Positions 55,984-64,000 of a stretch of 64,000 nt of DNA are shown one piece after another. The stretch is from NCBI RefSeq assembly GCF_018362975.1, contig NZ_CP074371.1:6138001-6202000 (forward strand), written 5' to 3'. This DNA is from Nocardia tengchongensis. GTDB taxonomy: Bacteria > Actinomycetota > Actinomycetes > Mycobacteriales > Mycobacteriaceae. Below the pieces are notes generated by a model, which saw only the letters and a list, made by a program, of their open reading frames with translations, was not told where the DNA came from and did not search any database. The position numbers and the translations under genes are program-made. Positions within the stretch are counted from its first letter, which is position 1. Every line of letters begins with the position of its first letter.

Positions 55984-56293
55984 TCGACTCCGATCCGGCC
56001 GGTTCACGGTGATTACTACCCACGATGTCACGTTTCCGCGCCGAAGTGGACGGCTCCCCCGCGGCCTCCGGCGCACCCGATCAACTCGCGGATTCCGCGA
56101 GGCGGGCTCAGCGTATGCCGCGCACCCTCCCCCGCCCCGCCGACGCGCCCGGCGGGCACATGCGGGCCCGGGGTTTCGACCCGCCACTGAACTCTCGGGC
56201 CCGCCGGTCCGGTCGGCAGGCCGCATCGAAAACCGTGACGGCGCGGGCATTCCCGGCAGGGATGCCTGCGCCGTCACACGTCATGTGGATCGA
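55984..56293. other. 310-bp intergenic region
   Basis: It holds the promoter side of the FhuF-like gene and the terminator of the first SulP-carbonic anhydrase gene (56235-56277). The rest is very GC-rich, and the short open frames on both strands have no recognisable protein features. Confidence 0.55.
56235..56277 (-). terminator. terminator hairpin of the first SulP-carbonic anhydrase gene
   Basis: GTGACGGCGC-GGGCAT and its near-perfect complement ATGCC-GCGCCGTCAC form a stem of about 19 bp with two mismatches and a four-base loop, followed on the minus strand by GGTTTTCG. It starts 17 bp past the stop at 56294. Confidence 0.7.
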
Positions 56294-58501
56294 TCAGTGG
56301 GTGTGCGCCAAGGCCGATAGCTCGGGGGCGTCGATTTCCCGAATACCGGCCGAGGTCACCTCCAGTACCCGAGCGGTGCCGATGTCGAAGAACAGGCCCG
56401 AGACTCGCAGGCCGTGTTCGAGCATGGCGCGCCGGACCACGGGGTGGGAGCGCAGGGTGTCCACCTGGACGGCCACGTTCACGATGGACAGCTGGTCGTG
56501 GACGCCGTATCCGGCTGCGGCGGCCGCTGCGGCGACCGGGTCGTCGGGATGGAAGCGGTCCAGGCTGGCTCGGCCGTGGACCAGCCAGTTGCCCAGGCCG
56601 GGGCCGGTGGGTCCGCCGGCGACCAGGGCTTTCATCGCACCGCAGGCGGAGTGGCCGCAGACCACGACATTGTCGACGCGCAGTTCGTCGATGGCGAAGG
56701 CCAGGGCCGCCTCGATGGAGGTGTCGCGCCCGCCCGGGACCACGAAGTTGCCGACGTTGCGGATGGTGAACAGGTCACCGGGGCCGGTATTGGTGATGAC
56801 GTTGGGCACGATCCGCGAATCCGCGCAGGTCAGGAAGAGCGAGTGCGGGTTCTGGACGTCGCGCAGCTCGTCGAGGTGCGGGCGCACCACGTGGGCGTTG
56901 CGGCGGTGGAAGGCGGCCACGCCCTGGGTGATCTGGTTGCCCTCGTCCTCCCGCCAGGGGCGCAGCACGTCGTCGAGCAGGGTGCGGGCGCGGCCGCGGA
57001 CCGGCGGGCCGGTCAGGGCGTGCGCCATGCGGGCGGTGCCCAGTTCCACGTATTCGACTGTGCCGCCGGTGTTCTCGTGCTGGTTGGCCCAGTCGTGGAT
57101 GGCCTCGTAGGCGGCGTGGTCGAGGAAGTCGACGCTCAGCTCGATCAGGACGTCGGCGCGCGCCGGCACCTTGGCCAGCTCCGAGGATAGTTTCGGCAGC
57201 GCCAGGAAGGTGCAGGTGCCGTCGATGCTGACCAGCCAGCGGTCGGTTCCGGCCACCTCGCCGGCGGTCACCGACACCCGCACGACCCGCCACAACAGCA
57301 GGCCGAAGGCCAGGGCCAGGCCGATGATGACGCCCTCGAGCAGGTTCAGGAACACCACGCCGAGCACGGTCACCAGATAAACCAGCAGGTCTCCGGTGCG
57401 CCGGGCCATTTTGATGTGCGCGAGCTTGACCAGCTGGATGCCGACCACGATGAGCAGACCGGCCAGCGCCGATTTCGGAATCTGCTGCACCACCCCGACC
57501 AGCGCGACCGAGAACACCAGGATCCACACGCCGTGCAGCAGGGCCGAGGCGCGCGAGCGGGCGCCGGCCTGCACATTGGTGGCGCTGCGGACGATCACGC
57601 CGGTGACGGGCAGACCGCCCAGGCCGCCGGAGATCATGTTGGCCGCACCCTGCCCGATCAGTTCCCGATCGAAGTTGGTGCGCGGACCGGTGTGCATCTT
57701 GTCGACGGCGACCGCCGACAGCAGGCTCTCCACGCTGGCGATCAGCGCGATAGTCAGGGCGGCGAGCACCACCGCGCCCCAGTTGCCGGACGGCAGCCCG
57801 GGCAGCCCGATGGCGTCGAACAGCGAGCCGCTCAACACGATTCGCTCCGGAGCGCCGGGCAATACCAGCGACAGTCCGGTGCCGACGACCACGGCGACCA
57901 ACGGGCCGGGCAGCACCTTCAGCTTGCCGGGCACGTACTTCCAGCCGAACATGATGGCCATCACGACGACGCCGACCAGGAAATCGTCACCGTGGATGCT
58001 GGACAGCTCACCGGGTAGCTGAATCAGGTTCTGCCAGGCCGAACTGTGCGACGACCCGCCCAGCAGCACGTGCAGCTGTTGCAGCGCGATGGTGATGCCG
58101 ATGCCGGCGAGCATGGCGTGCACCACGACCGGTGCGATGGCCAGCGCGGCGCGGGCGATGCGGCTGAGTCCGAACAGAATCTGGAGCAGACCGGCCAGCA
58201 CGGTAATGAAACATGCCGTCTTCCAACCGAATTGGTTGATGGTTTCGGCGACGACGACGGTCAGTCCGGCCGCGGGACCGCTGACCTGGAGTGGGGATCC
58301 TCCGAGGAGGCCGACCACGATGCCGCCGACGACGGCGGCGATGAGTCCGGCCGCGATGGGCGCGCCGGAGGCGACCGCAATGCCGAGCGAGAGCGGCAGT
58401 GCGACGAGAAAGACAACGAGGGATGCAGGTAGATCGTGGCGCAGCAGGCTGTCGAGCCGGCTGACGGTTCTACCTGGCGGTGAATCGGTGTCGCGAGACA
58501 T
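56294..58501 (-). CDS. SulP transporter-STAS-beta carbonic anhydrase fusion, copy 1
   Basis: Large membrane protein (735 aa). Residues 15-410 form a SulP-type anion transporter with VSGPAAGLTVVVAE, ALTIALIASVESLLSA and GGLGGLPVTGVIVRSATNV. A STAS-like domain (about 415-485) includes CTFLALPKLSSEL and VLIELSVDFLDHAAY. The C-terminal 220 residues are a beta carbonic anhydrase with zinc ligands in FLTCADSRIV (near 558) and VVCGHSACGAM (near 615). Likely function: bicarbonate uptake coupled to CO2/bicarbonate exchange. The ATG at 58501 has GAGGAG upstream. A paralogue follows upstream at 58686-60929. Confidence 0.93.
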   Translation of the reverse strand: MSRDTDSPPGRTVSRLDSLLRHDLPASLVVFLVALPLSLGIAVASGAPIAAGLIAAVVGGIVVGLLGGSPLQVSGPAAGLTVVVAETINQFGWKTACFITVLAGLLQILFGLSRIARAALAIAPVVVHAMLAGIGITIALQQLHVLLGGSSHSSAWQNLIQLPGELSSIHGDDFLVGVVVMAIMFGWKYVPGKLKVLPGPLVAVVVGTGLSLVLPGAPERIVLSGSLFDAIGLPGLPSGNWGAVVLAALTIALIASVESLLSAVAVDKMHTGPRTNFDRELIGQGAANMISGGLGGLPVTGVIVRSATNVQAGARSRASALLHGVWILVFSVALVGVVQQIPKSALAGLLIVVGIQLVKLAHIKMARRTGDLLVYLVTVLGVVFLNLLEGVIIGLALAFGLLLWRVVRVSVTAGEVAGTDRWLVSIDGTCTFLALPKLSSELAKVPARADVLIELSVDFLDHAAYEAIHDWANQHENTGGTVEYVELGTARMAHALTGPPVRGRARTLLDDVLRPWREDEGNQITQGVAAFHRRNAHVVRPHLDELRDVQNPHSLFLTCADSRIVPNVITNTGPGDLFTIRNVGNFVVPGGRDTSIEAALAFAIDELRVDNVVVCGHSACGAMKALVAGGPTGPGLGNWLVHGRASLDRFHPDDPVAAAAAAAGYGVHDQLSIVNVAVQVDTLRSHPVVRRAMLEHGLRVSGLFFDIGTARVLEVTSAGIREIDAPELSALAHTH

Positions 58502-58641
58502 ATCGCTCCTCAGCGAGCATGTGCAGGGGCATCGAATAAAAGCTGCGGACGGCATTGGCCGCGCACTCACCGGACGAGCAGAATCAAGGCTAAAGGTAAA
58601 GCCTTAGCAAAGTCTGAGAAAAATTGCCCCGCAACGTTAAA

Positions 58642-58671
58642 GGGGCGTGAATCCTGCCGGATCCACGCCCC
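58642..58671 (-). terminator. terminator hairpin of the second SulP-carbonic anhydrase gene
   Basis: GGGGCGTGAATCC (58642-58654) and GGATCCACGCCCC (58659-58671) form a 13-bp stem with one mismatch and a four-base loop. On the minus strand it is followed by TTTAACG. Upstream of copy 1 there is also a small AAGGCT...AGCCTT inverted repeat (58586-58605) in an A-rich promoter-like stretch. Confidence 0.7.
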
Positions 58672-58685
58672 GAATGCCCGAAATG

Positions 58686-60929
58686 TCACGCTAACTGCGC
58701 CACCCGCCCGACTCCGTCGATCTCGGCGATCCCGTCGACGGTGACCTCCACGACCCGCGCGGTGGCGATGTCGAAGAACAATCCGGAGAGCACCACGCCA
58801 CGCTCCTGCACGCCGCGCCGCACCACCGGATGCGCGTACAGCGTCTCCAGCTGGACCGCCACATTCACCATGCCGAGCTGATCGACCGGCCCGAATCCGG
58901 CTGCGGCAGCGGCGATTCCAACGGGATGCCCGAGCCGGAACCGGTCCAGGCTGGGCCGGGCGTGCGCGAGCCAGTCGTCGAGCTGGGAGCCGGTGACCAG
59001 TTCGCTGTGCAGCGCGCCCATCGCGCCGCACCCGGAGTGCCCGCACACGACCACCGAGCGCACATCGAGCTTGTCGAGCGCGTAGATGAGCGCGGCTTCC
59101 ATCGACGAGTCCTGGGCGTCGCGCGGAATCAGGTTGCCCACATTGCGGACGGTAAAGAGATCACCCGGTCCACTGTTGGTGATCACGTTCGGCACGATGC
59201 GTGAGTCGGCACACGTGACGAAAAGCGAATCCGGTTCCTGCCCGTCACGCAGCACACCCAGGTGTGGCCGCACCACGTGCGCATGGCTGCGGTGGTAGGC
59301 GGCCACGCCCGCGACGACGGGGTCGACATCGGTGGCCGTGCGCCGCCAGGGCCCGAGCACGTCGTCGAGCAGATGCCGGGAGTGGCCGCGCGCCGAGGGA
59401 CCGGCGGCGGCGTCGGCCATGCGGACCGCGCCGACTTCCACGAATTCCACGGCGCCACCCTCCTCGCGGTGGTGATCGGCCCATTCCCGCAACGCGTCGT
59501 AGGCGGCGTGGTCCATGAAGTCGACGGTCATCTCGACCACGACGTCCGCGTCGGCTGGCACCTTGGCGAGCTCACCGGTCAGCTTGGGCAGGGCCAGGAA
59601 GGTGAAGCTGCCGTCCACGGTGACCCGCCAGCGGGCGCGGTTCGACGGCCCCATACCGGACTCCTCGGCCACCACCGAGACCCGCACCACCCGCCACAGC
59701 AGCAGTGCGAACACCAGCGCGAGCCCGACCAGCATGCCCAGCAACAGATTCCAGAACACCACCACCAGCACGGTGGCCGCGTACACCACCAGGTCGCCGG
59801 TGCGCTGGGCGCGCCGAATGTGGGCGAGCTTGATCAGCTGGATGCCGACCACGATGAGCAGTCCGGCCAGCGCCGCCTTGGGAATCGAGCGCACCACGTC
59901 GACCAGCGCCACCGAGAACAGCAGGATCCACAGGCCGTGCAGCATGGTAGAGGCCTTGGTGCGGGCCCCGGCGTTGACGTTGGCGATGCTGCGCACGATC
60001 ACCGCCGCCACCGGCAGGCCTCCGATCAGACCGGAGACCATGTTGGCCGCACCCTGGCCTAGTAACTCCCGATCCAAATCCGTTCGGCGCGCGGCGTTCT
60101 GGCGCATCCGGTCGACCGCCACAGCCGATAGTAGAGTCTCCACGCTGGCGATGAGCGCGATGGTCAGCGCCATCAGCGCCACCGTCGCCCAACTCCCGTG
60201 CGGCACCTGCGGCAGCCGAAGTTCGTTCAGCAGTGAGCCGTTGAGGGTGATGCGTTCGACCCGCACCGGCAGCACGCGCGCCAGCAGGGTGGCCACCACC
60301 ACGGCCACCAGCGGTGCGGGCACCTGACGCACGGGGTCGGGCAGCCGCCGCCAGCCGACCAGGATGGCGATCACGACCAGTCCGATGCACAGATCTCCGG
60401 GGTGCACCGAGGCCAGTTGGTGCGGCAGCGCGGTGATGCTGCCCCAGGACGAGCTCAGCGAGTTGCCGCCCAGCATCACGTGGACCTGCTGCAGCGCGAT
60501 GACGATGCCGATCCCGGCGAGCATGGCGTGCACCACGACCGGCGCGATGGCCAGCACGCCGCGTGCGATCCGGCTGAGCCCGAACAGAATTTGCAGTCCA
60601 CCCGCGAGCATGGTGATGAAACAGGTGGCCGTCCAGCCGAATTGGCTGATGGATTCGGCGACGACCACGGTGAGCGAGGCGGTGGGCCCGCTGACCTGCA
60701 GGGTGGAGCCGCCGAGCAGTCCGGCGACCACACCGCCCACCACCGCGGCGATGAGGCCCGCGGCGACCGGGGCGCCGACGGCCACGGCGATGCCGATGGA
60801 CAGCGGCAGGGAGACCAGGAAGACGACGAGTGAAGCCGGTAGATCGTGGCGCACCAGGGCGGCCCAGGGATCCCGACGCGCAGGGCCGGGAAGCGACGTC
60901 CGTGGAGGCTGATCGGTGTCGGTGGACAT
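58686..60929 (-). CDS. SulP transporter-STAS-beta carbonic anhydrase fusion, copy 2
   Basis: Paralogue of copy 1 with the same three-domain layout (747 aa). SulP core (about 25-420) with VSGPTASLTVVVAES, ALIASVETLLSAVAV and GLIGGLPVAAVIVRSIANV; a STAS-like domain near 430; and beta carbonic anhydrase with FVTCADSRIV (near 572) and VVCGHSGCGAM (near 630), all zinc ligands kept. ATG at 60929 with AAGGAGAG. The two copies share strand and order but each has its own terminator and promoter-like region, so they are probably separate transcripts arising from a tandem duplication. Neither has a visible defect. Confidence 0.93.
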   Translation of the reverse strand: MSTDTDQPPRTSLPGPARRDPWAALVRHDLPASLVVFLVSLPLSIGIAVAVGAPVAAGLIAAVVGGVVAGLLGGSTLQVSGPTASLTVVVAESISQFGWTATCFITMLAGGLQILFGLSRIARGVLAIAPVVVHAMLAGIGIVIALQQVHVMLGGNSLSSSWGSITALPHQLASVHPGDLCIGLVVIAILVGWRRLPDPVRQVPAPLVAVVVATLLARVLPVRVERITLNGSLLNELRLPQVPHGSWATVALMALTIALIASVETLLSAVAVDRMRQNAARRTDLDRELLGQGAANMVSGLIGGLPVAAVIVRSIANVNAGARTKASTMLHGLWILLFSVALVDVVRSIPKAALAGLLIVVGIQLIKLAHIRRAQRTGDLVVYAATVLVVVFWNLLLGMLVGLALVFALLLWRVVRVSVVAEESGMGPSNRARWRVTVDGSFTFLALPKLTGELAKVPADADVVVEMTVDFMDHAAYDALREWADHHREEGGAVEFVEVGAVRMADAAAGPSARGHSRHLLDDVLGPWRRTATDVDPVVAGVAAYHRSHAHVVRPHLGVLRDGQEPDSLFVTCADSRIVPNVITNSGPGDLFTVRNVGNLIPRDAQDSSMEAALIYALDKLDVRSVVVCGHSGCGAMGALHSELVTGSQLDDWLAHARPSLDRFRLGHPVGIAAAAAGFGPVDQLGMVNVAVQLETLYAHPVVRRGVQERGVVLSGLFFDIATARVVEVTVDGIAEIDGVGRVAQLA

Positions 60930-61290
60930 ATCTCTCCTTCGCCGGCACGGCGCGGCCGCCCGGTTCATCGGTCAACATGTACTGGCATCGAGAGGCAGCG
61001 GCGGGCGAGGCTGGAGAACCACGACGCTTGGCAGATCGCGGGTAAGCGTAAAGACAAGGCAAAGGAAACGAAAAACGTTTGCGGCAATTGATGCGAACCG
61101 CTACCAAACTGTGACACAGCTCACTTTGCCGGGCGCGTGGGACAAGACGACTCCGACCTGGCGGAAACCGCGCGAAATCTCCGTCTGTTCACCGAAAAGA
61201 CCCTCCCGGTTCGCCGACGCTGCCTATTCTGCGCGCGAGATAGGTGTGGAACCCGGTTGAGACGGGGTCCTTCGGAAAGGATCCCGCGGA
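60930..61290. other. 361-bp divergent promoter region
   Basis: Divergent region between the second SulP-carbonic anhydrase gene and the solute-binding lipoprotein. The centre (61030-61130) is A-rich for this genome and contains the CRP-like site described separately, plus GAAAAACGTTTGCGG. No gene seen. Confidence 0.6.
61110..61125. promoter_or_regulatory. candidate CRP/GlxR-type cAMP-receptor site
   Basis: TGTGACACAGCTCACT matches TGTGA-N6-TCACA with one change in the last base. It lies 181 bp upstream of copy 2 and 166 bp upstream of the lipoprotein gene. Assignment to a CRP-family protein is inferred from sequence only. Confidence 0.5.
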
Positions 61291-62337
61291 ATGTCACTAC
61301 CCCGCCGTGTCTTCATCGCGGCCGTCGTCTCGGCGCTGCTCGCCGCCACCGCCTGCGGCCGGCACGGCACCCCGGATACCGTTCCGGCGGTGACCAGTTC
61401 GTGGACCCCGCCGCCCGGGCTGCACGGCGAACTGACGCTGTACTCGGCCAATCCCGCGGACCTCACCGACGAACTGGTCGCCGCGTTCACCAAGGCGTCC
61501 GGGGTGAAGGTCACCGTCTTCAGCGCCGAGACCGGCAAGATCACCGCCAAACTCGACAAGGAGGGTCCGCACCCCGTCGCCGACGTGGTGTACCTGGCCT
61601 CCTGGACGCCCGCCGCGCAATACGACCTGGACGGCCGGACCCTGCCCTACTCACCGCGCGGCATCGACCGCGTGCACGCCGGCTGGATCGCCAAGAACCA
61701 CGGCTTCCTGGGCCGGGACGGCTCGGCGCTGACCATGGTGGTCAACACCAAAGTCGCCCCGCGCCTGCCCAACGACTGGGCCGACCTGGCCGCACCGGAG
61801 TTCCGCGGCAAGGTGATCATGCCGGACCCGCGCGAATCCGGCACCGCCCGTGACCTGCTGGCCGCCATGGTCAGCGCCTGGGGCAAGGACGACGCGTGGG
61901 CGGTGTTCGACTCGCTGTTCGCCAACAGCATGGCGGTCCGCGGCGGCAACGGGCCCGCCCTGGACGAAGTCACCGCGGGCACCTCCGCGGTGATCCTCGG
62001 CGGCGTCGACTACGCCGCCTACGACGCGGCCGCCAAAGGCGTTCCGCTGCGGGTCATCTCCCCCACCTCGGGCACCATCATCACCCCGCGCCCGGTGTTC
62101 ATCCTGAACACCACCAAGAATCCGGCCGCCGCGAAAGCGCTGGTGGACTACATGTTCACGCCCGAGGCCCAGCAGATCTCCGCGGCCCACAAGATGATTC
62201 CCGCCCGCACCGACATCGCTGTGGCGCCAGGCACCCGCACCTACGACGAGGTCAAGCAGCTGCCCTTCTCCTGGGACCAGATCAAGGGCAACGGCGCGGC
62301 GATCCTCACCGAATTCACCCAGCGCTACCTGCACTGA
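61291..62337 (+). CDS. ABC-type solute-binding lipoprotein (family 1, iron/thiamine type)
   Basis: Exported binding protein (348 aa). The signal peptide reads PRRVFIAAVVSALLAATAC with a lipobox LAATAC. The mature part resembles AfuA/FutA-like proteins: GELTLYSANPADLTDELVAAF, FTKASGVKVTVFSAETGKI, LAAPEFRGKVIMPDPRESGTA and VFILNTTKNPAAAKALVDYM. Family ligands are ferric iron, thiamine, putrescine or phosphonates. GAAAGGA lies before the ATG. No permease or ATPase gene is adjacent, so the partner transporter must be elsewhere. Confidence 0.85.
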   Translation: MSLPRRVFIAAVVSALLAATACGRHGTPDTVPAVTSSWTPPPGLHGELTLYSANPADLTDELVAAFTKASGVKVTVFSAETGKITAKLDKEGPHPVADVVYLASWTPAAQYDLDGRTLPYSPRGIDRVHAGWIAKNHGFLGRDGSALTMVVNTKVAPRLPNDWADLAAPEFRGKVIMPDPRESGTARDLLAAMVSAWGKDDAWAVFDSLFANSMAVRGGNGPALDEVTAGTSAVILGGVDYAAYDAAAKGVPLRVISPTSGTIITPRPVFILNTTKNPAAAKALVDYMFTPEAQQISAAHKMIPARTDIAVAPGTRTYDEVKQLPFSWDQIKGNGAAILTEFTQRYLH

Positions 62338-62346
62338 GCGCCGGAC

Positions 62347-62727
62347 TCAGCCGCGGCCGTGCGCCCGCTCGTAGGCTTCGCGCGCGGCGGCCGCGCGGTC
62401 GCGTTCGCGCTGATCCGCCAACGCCGGATCGAGACCGTGCTTGGCCAGGCGGGCCCGCCGGAACACGTACATGAGCGCGGCCGTGAAGTAGATGAGCGGC
62501 AGATACAGCAGCGCCATCATGGCCAGGCCCATCCACAGCGGACCGGGGATCAGCAGGAACAGGCACAGCGGCGGAATGATCGGAATCAGGATGCGCAGCA
62601 TGTACCGCCGCGCCGCGCCCGGTCCGGTCAGATCGTCGAGGATCCACTGGTTCATCGACGCCGGCAGGGTGCCGCCCGCGATATAGCGCAGGCGCTGCCA
62701 GGGATTCGGGGTGGTCGGCTCGCTCAT
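62347..62727 (-). CDS. DUF5313-type membrane protein
   Basis: A 126-residue membrane protein with two hydrophobic segments (about 45-60 and 66-88) between charged ends. The pattern WQRLRYIAGGTLPASMNQWILDDLTGPGAARRY followed by PGPLWMGLAMMALLYLPLIYFTAALMYVF (quoted in parts) resembles DUF5313 proteins of mycobacteria and Nocardia. Function unknown. Its ATG overlaps the SulP stop by one base (TGATG), so it is probably translated with the third SulP gene. Convergent with the lipoprotein gene, 9 bp away. Confidence 0.75.
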   Translation of the reverse strand: MSEPTTPNPWQRLRYIAGGTLPASMNQWILDDLTGPGAARRYMLRILIPIIPPLCLFLLIPGPLWMGLAMMALLYLPLIYFTAALMYVFRRARLAKHGLDPALADQRERDRAAAAREAYERAHGRG

Positions 62728-64000
62728 CAGTGACTGCTTTCGGCGGGACGGGATACGAGTTCGCGGGCGACCGCGATGGCGTCGGGGGTTTGATCGAACA
62801 GGTGGCCGGGCCCGCTGCCGGGCAACGCGCCGACGGCCGCCAGCGTGCGCAGGTGGTCCTCGCGCAGGCCCGACATCAGCACGGTGATGCCGCGGTGCTC
62901 GAGTTTACCGATGGCGTCGCGCAGGGTGAGCGCACCGGTGGTGTCGAGCGCGGTGAGATGAGACATGCGCAGGATGACTACCCGTACCTGCGATACCTCG
63001 GCCAGTTCCAGCAGGAAGCGGTGCGCGGCGGCGAAGAACAGCGGCCCGTCGAGACGGTAGGCCACGATGTGGTCGTGCAGCAGCTGGTGTTCTTCGTCCA
63101 GATGGTCGGCGTCGTCGAGCGGAATCTGGTGCAGCCGCGCCTCTTTGGCGACCGAACGCAGGGCCAGCAGCACCGCGATACCCACGCCCACCGCGACCGC
63201 GCTGACCAGGTCCATGGCGACGGTGACCCCGAAGGTGATCGTCATGATCGCGGCATCACCGCGGGAGGCGCGGGCGATGGCGGCCAGCGAGGCGGTCTCG
63301 ACCATGCGCACGGTGGTGGCCAGCAGCACCCCGGCAAGGGCGGCCACGGGAATCGCGGCGACCAAACCGGTGGCGAGGAACACGATGGCGGCCAGCACGA
63401 CCGCGTGGATGAGCGCGGCGAGCCGGGTGCGTGCACCGGAGCGCACATTGACCGCGGTGCGCGCGATGGCGCCGGTGGCGGGCACCCCGCCGAACATGGG
63501 CGCGGCGATATTGGCCAGCCCCTGGCCGAACAGCTCGCGGTCGGGATCGTGGCGGCCGCCCACGGCCATGGAATCGGCCGCGGTCGCCGACAGCAGCGAT
63601 TCCAGCGCCGCCAGCGCGGCCACCGCCAGCGCCGGTGCGATCAGCGAACCCAGCTGGTCCAGGTGTACGAAATCCAGTGTGGGCGCCGGTAGTCCGGACG
63701 GGATGGGCCCGATCAGGGTCAGGTCCAAGTGGAAAAGCTTGACTGCCAGCGTCGCCAGCACCACGGTGAGCAGCGCGAACGGCAGCCGCGGCAGGTAGCG
63801 GCCGCCGATCAGGACCACCGCCGCGACCAGCAGCGCCGTCGCCGGCGACACCCAGTTCGGCCCGGAGGCGAACTGCCGCACCGCATCCCAGGCCGACTGC
63901 CACACCTTGTCCCCGTGCGCGTGCGCCACCCCGAGCGCGGACGGGAACTGCTGCAGCGCGATGACCACCGCGATCCCCGCGGTGAAACCCTCGATCACCG
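62727..64000 (-). CDS. SulP-type anion transporter with STAS domain (5' end off the window)
   Basis: C-terminal 424 residues of a SulP-family transporter. The visible part has IEGFTAGIAVVIALQQFPSAL, the core GGVPATGAIARTAVNVRSGA, AALESLLSATAADSMAVGG and several further membrane segments, then a STAS domain (AYRLDGPLFFAAAHRFL, RVVILRMSHLTALDTTGALTL). Unlike the two neighbouring copies it ends after STAS, without a carbonic anhydrase domain, and its sequence is only distantly related to them. It is likely a sulfate or bicarbonate transporter. The start codon lies to the right of position 64000. Coupled to the DUF5313 gene. Confidence 0.9.
   Translation of the reverse strand, partial: VIEGFTAGIAVVIALQQFPSALGVAHAHGDKVWQSAWDAVRQFASGPNWVSPATALLVAAVVLIGGRYLPRLPFALLTVVLATLAVKLFHLDLTLIGPIPSGLPAPTLDFVHLDQLGSLIAPALAVAALAALESLLSATAADSMAVGGRHDPDRELFGQGLANIAAPMFGGVPATGAIARTAVNVRSGARTRLAALIHAVVLAAIVFLATGLVAAIPVAALAGVLLATTVRMVETASLAAIARASRGDAAIMTITFGVTVAMDLVSAVAVGVGIAVLLALRSVAKEARLHQIPLDDADHLDEEHQLLHDHIVAYRLDGPLFFAAAHRFLLELAEVSQVRVVILRMSHLTALDTTGALTLRDAIGKLEHRGITVLMSGLREDHLRTLAAVGALPGSGPGHLFDQTPDAIAVARELVSRPAESSH

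Noticed and set aside
56025..56290. Possible tRNA or small protein in the gap after the first SulP-carbonic anhydrase gene
   Set aside because: A GGGTTTCGACCC-like sequence is present, but no acceptor, D or anticodon stems fit; open frames there are Arg/Pro-rich shadow-like.
55195..56293. Mobile-element or CRISPR signals in the window
   Set aside because: No transposase, terminal inverted repeats with target duplications, or regularly spaced repeats were seen; the DUF222/HNH gene is the only element-like gene.

Overview
The window is chromosomal DNA of a high-GC actinobacterium of the Nocardia/Mycobacterium group (Mycobacteriales); Nocardia is my best guess. The main reason is a backbone whose gene order matches the M. 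tuberculosis Rv2584c-Rv2614c region: apt, an oligopeptide-type lipoprotein, secF, secD, yajC, then ruvB-ruvA-ruvC, YebC, pdxT, tesB, pdxS, and finally a NUDIX gene, pimA, patA, pgsA1, a HIT-family gene and thrS. PIM-lipid genes, a PknG/GlnX-type kinase locus, a DUF222/HNH (13E12-type) gene and a DUF5313 protein fit the same clade. No rRNA, tRNA or CRISPR was seen.

Layout. 1-7.8 kb: a cell-wall hydrolase (cut by the left edge), a small membrane protein, apt, a lipoprotein and the SecDF-YajC translocon. 8-24 kb: an accessory block with a flavin monooxygenase/TetR pair, a four-repeat DivIVA-motif protein, an ABC importer, two cytosine-deaminase-like amidohydrolases, a TSUP permease and a GntR regulator. 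Four copies of TCGTATACAA (one with a single change) sit in the promoters of this set. The block also holds a DUF222/HNH gene, an amidase/formamidase pair with its own GntR regulator, and a GlxA-type AraC regulator facing a quinone-oxidoreductase-like gene. It looks like an uptake and hydrolysis system for nitrogenous (amide or heterocyclic) compounds. A fragment resembling an NRPS condensation domain lies next to one amidohydrolase. 25.8-32.5 kb: ruvCAB, YebC, pdxT, a KimA-like potassium transporter and tesB. 32.6-35.8 kb: an alpha/beta hydrolase, a saccharopine-dehydrogenase-like protein and a PaaX-type regulator.

35.9-43.0 kb is the most striking locus: a tightly coupled run encoding a small helical protein, a PknG-like kinase, a PP2C phosphatase, a VWA protein, an FHA protein and a four-TM GlnX-like sensor. 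The kinase, phosphatase and FHA protein all begin with zinc ribbons. 43-48.4 kb carries assorted small genes and pdxS. 48.5-55 kb is the thrS-to-NUDIX operon for PIM lipid synthesis. 55-64 kb holds a FhuF-like Fe-S protein, two SulP-STAS-carbonic anhydrase fusions, an orphan solute-binding protein, a DUF5313 protein and a third SulP transporter cut by the right edge.

Caution: at least ten genes, including ruvC and the PknG-like kinase, contain single-base indels, mostly in short G/C runs. That density suggests uncorrected consensus errors rather than mass pseudogenisation. I annotate these genes full length and mark the shift.
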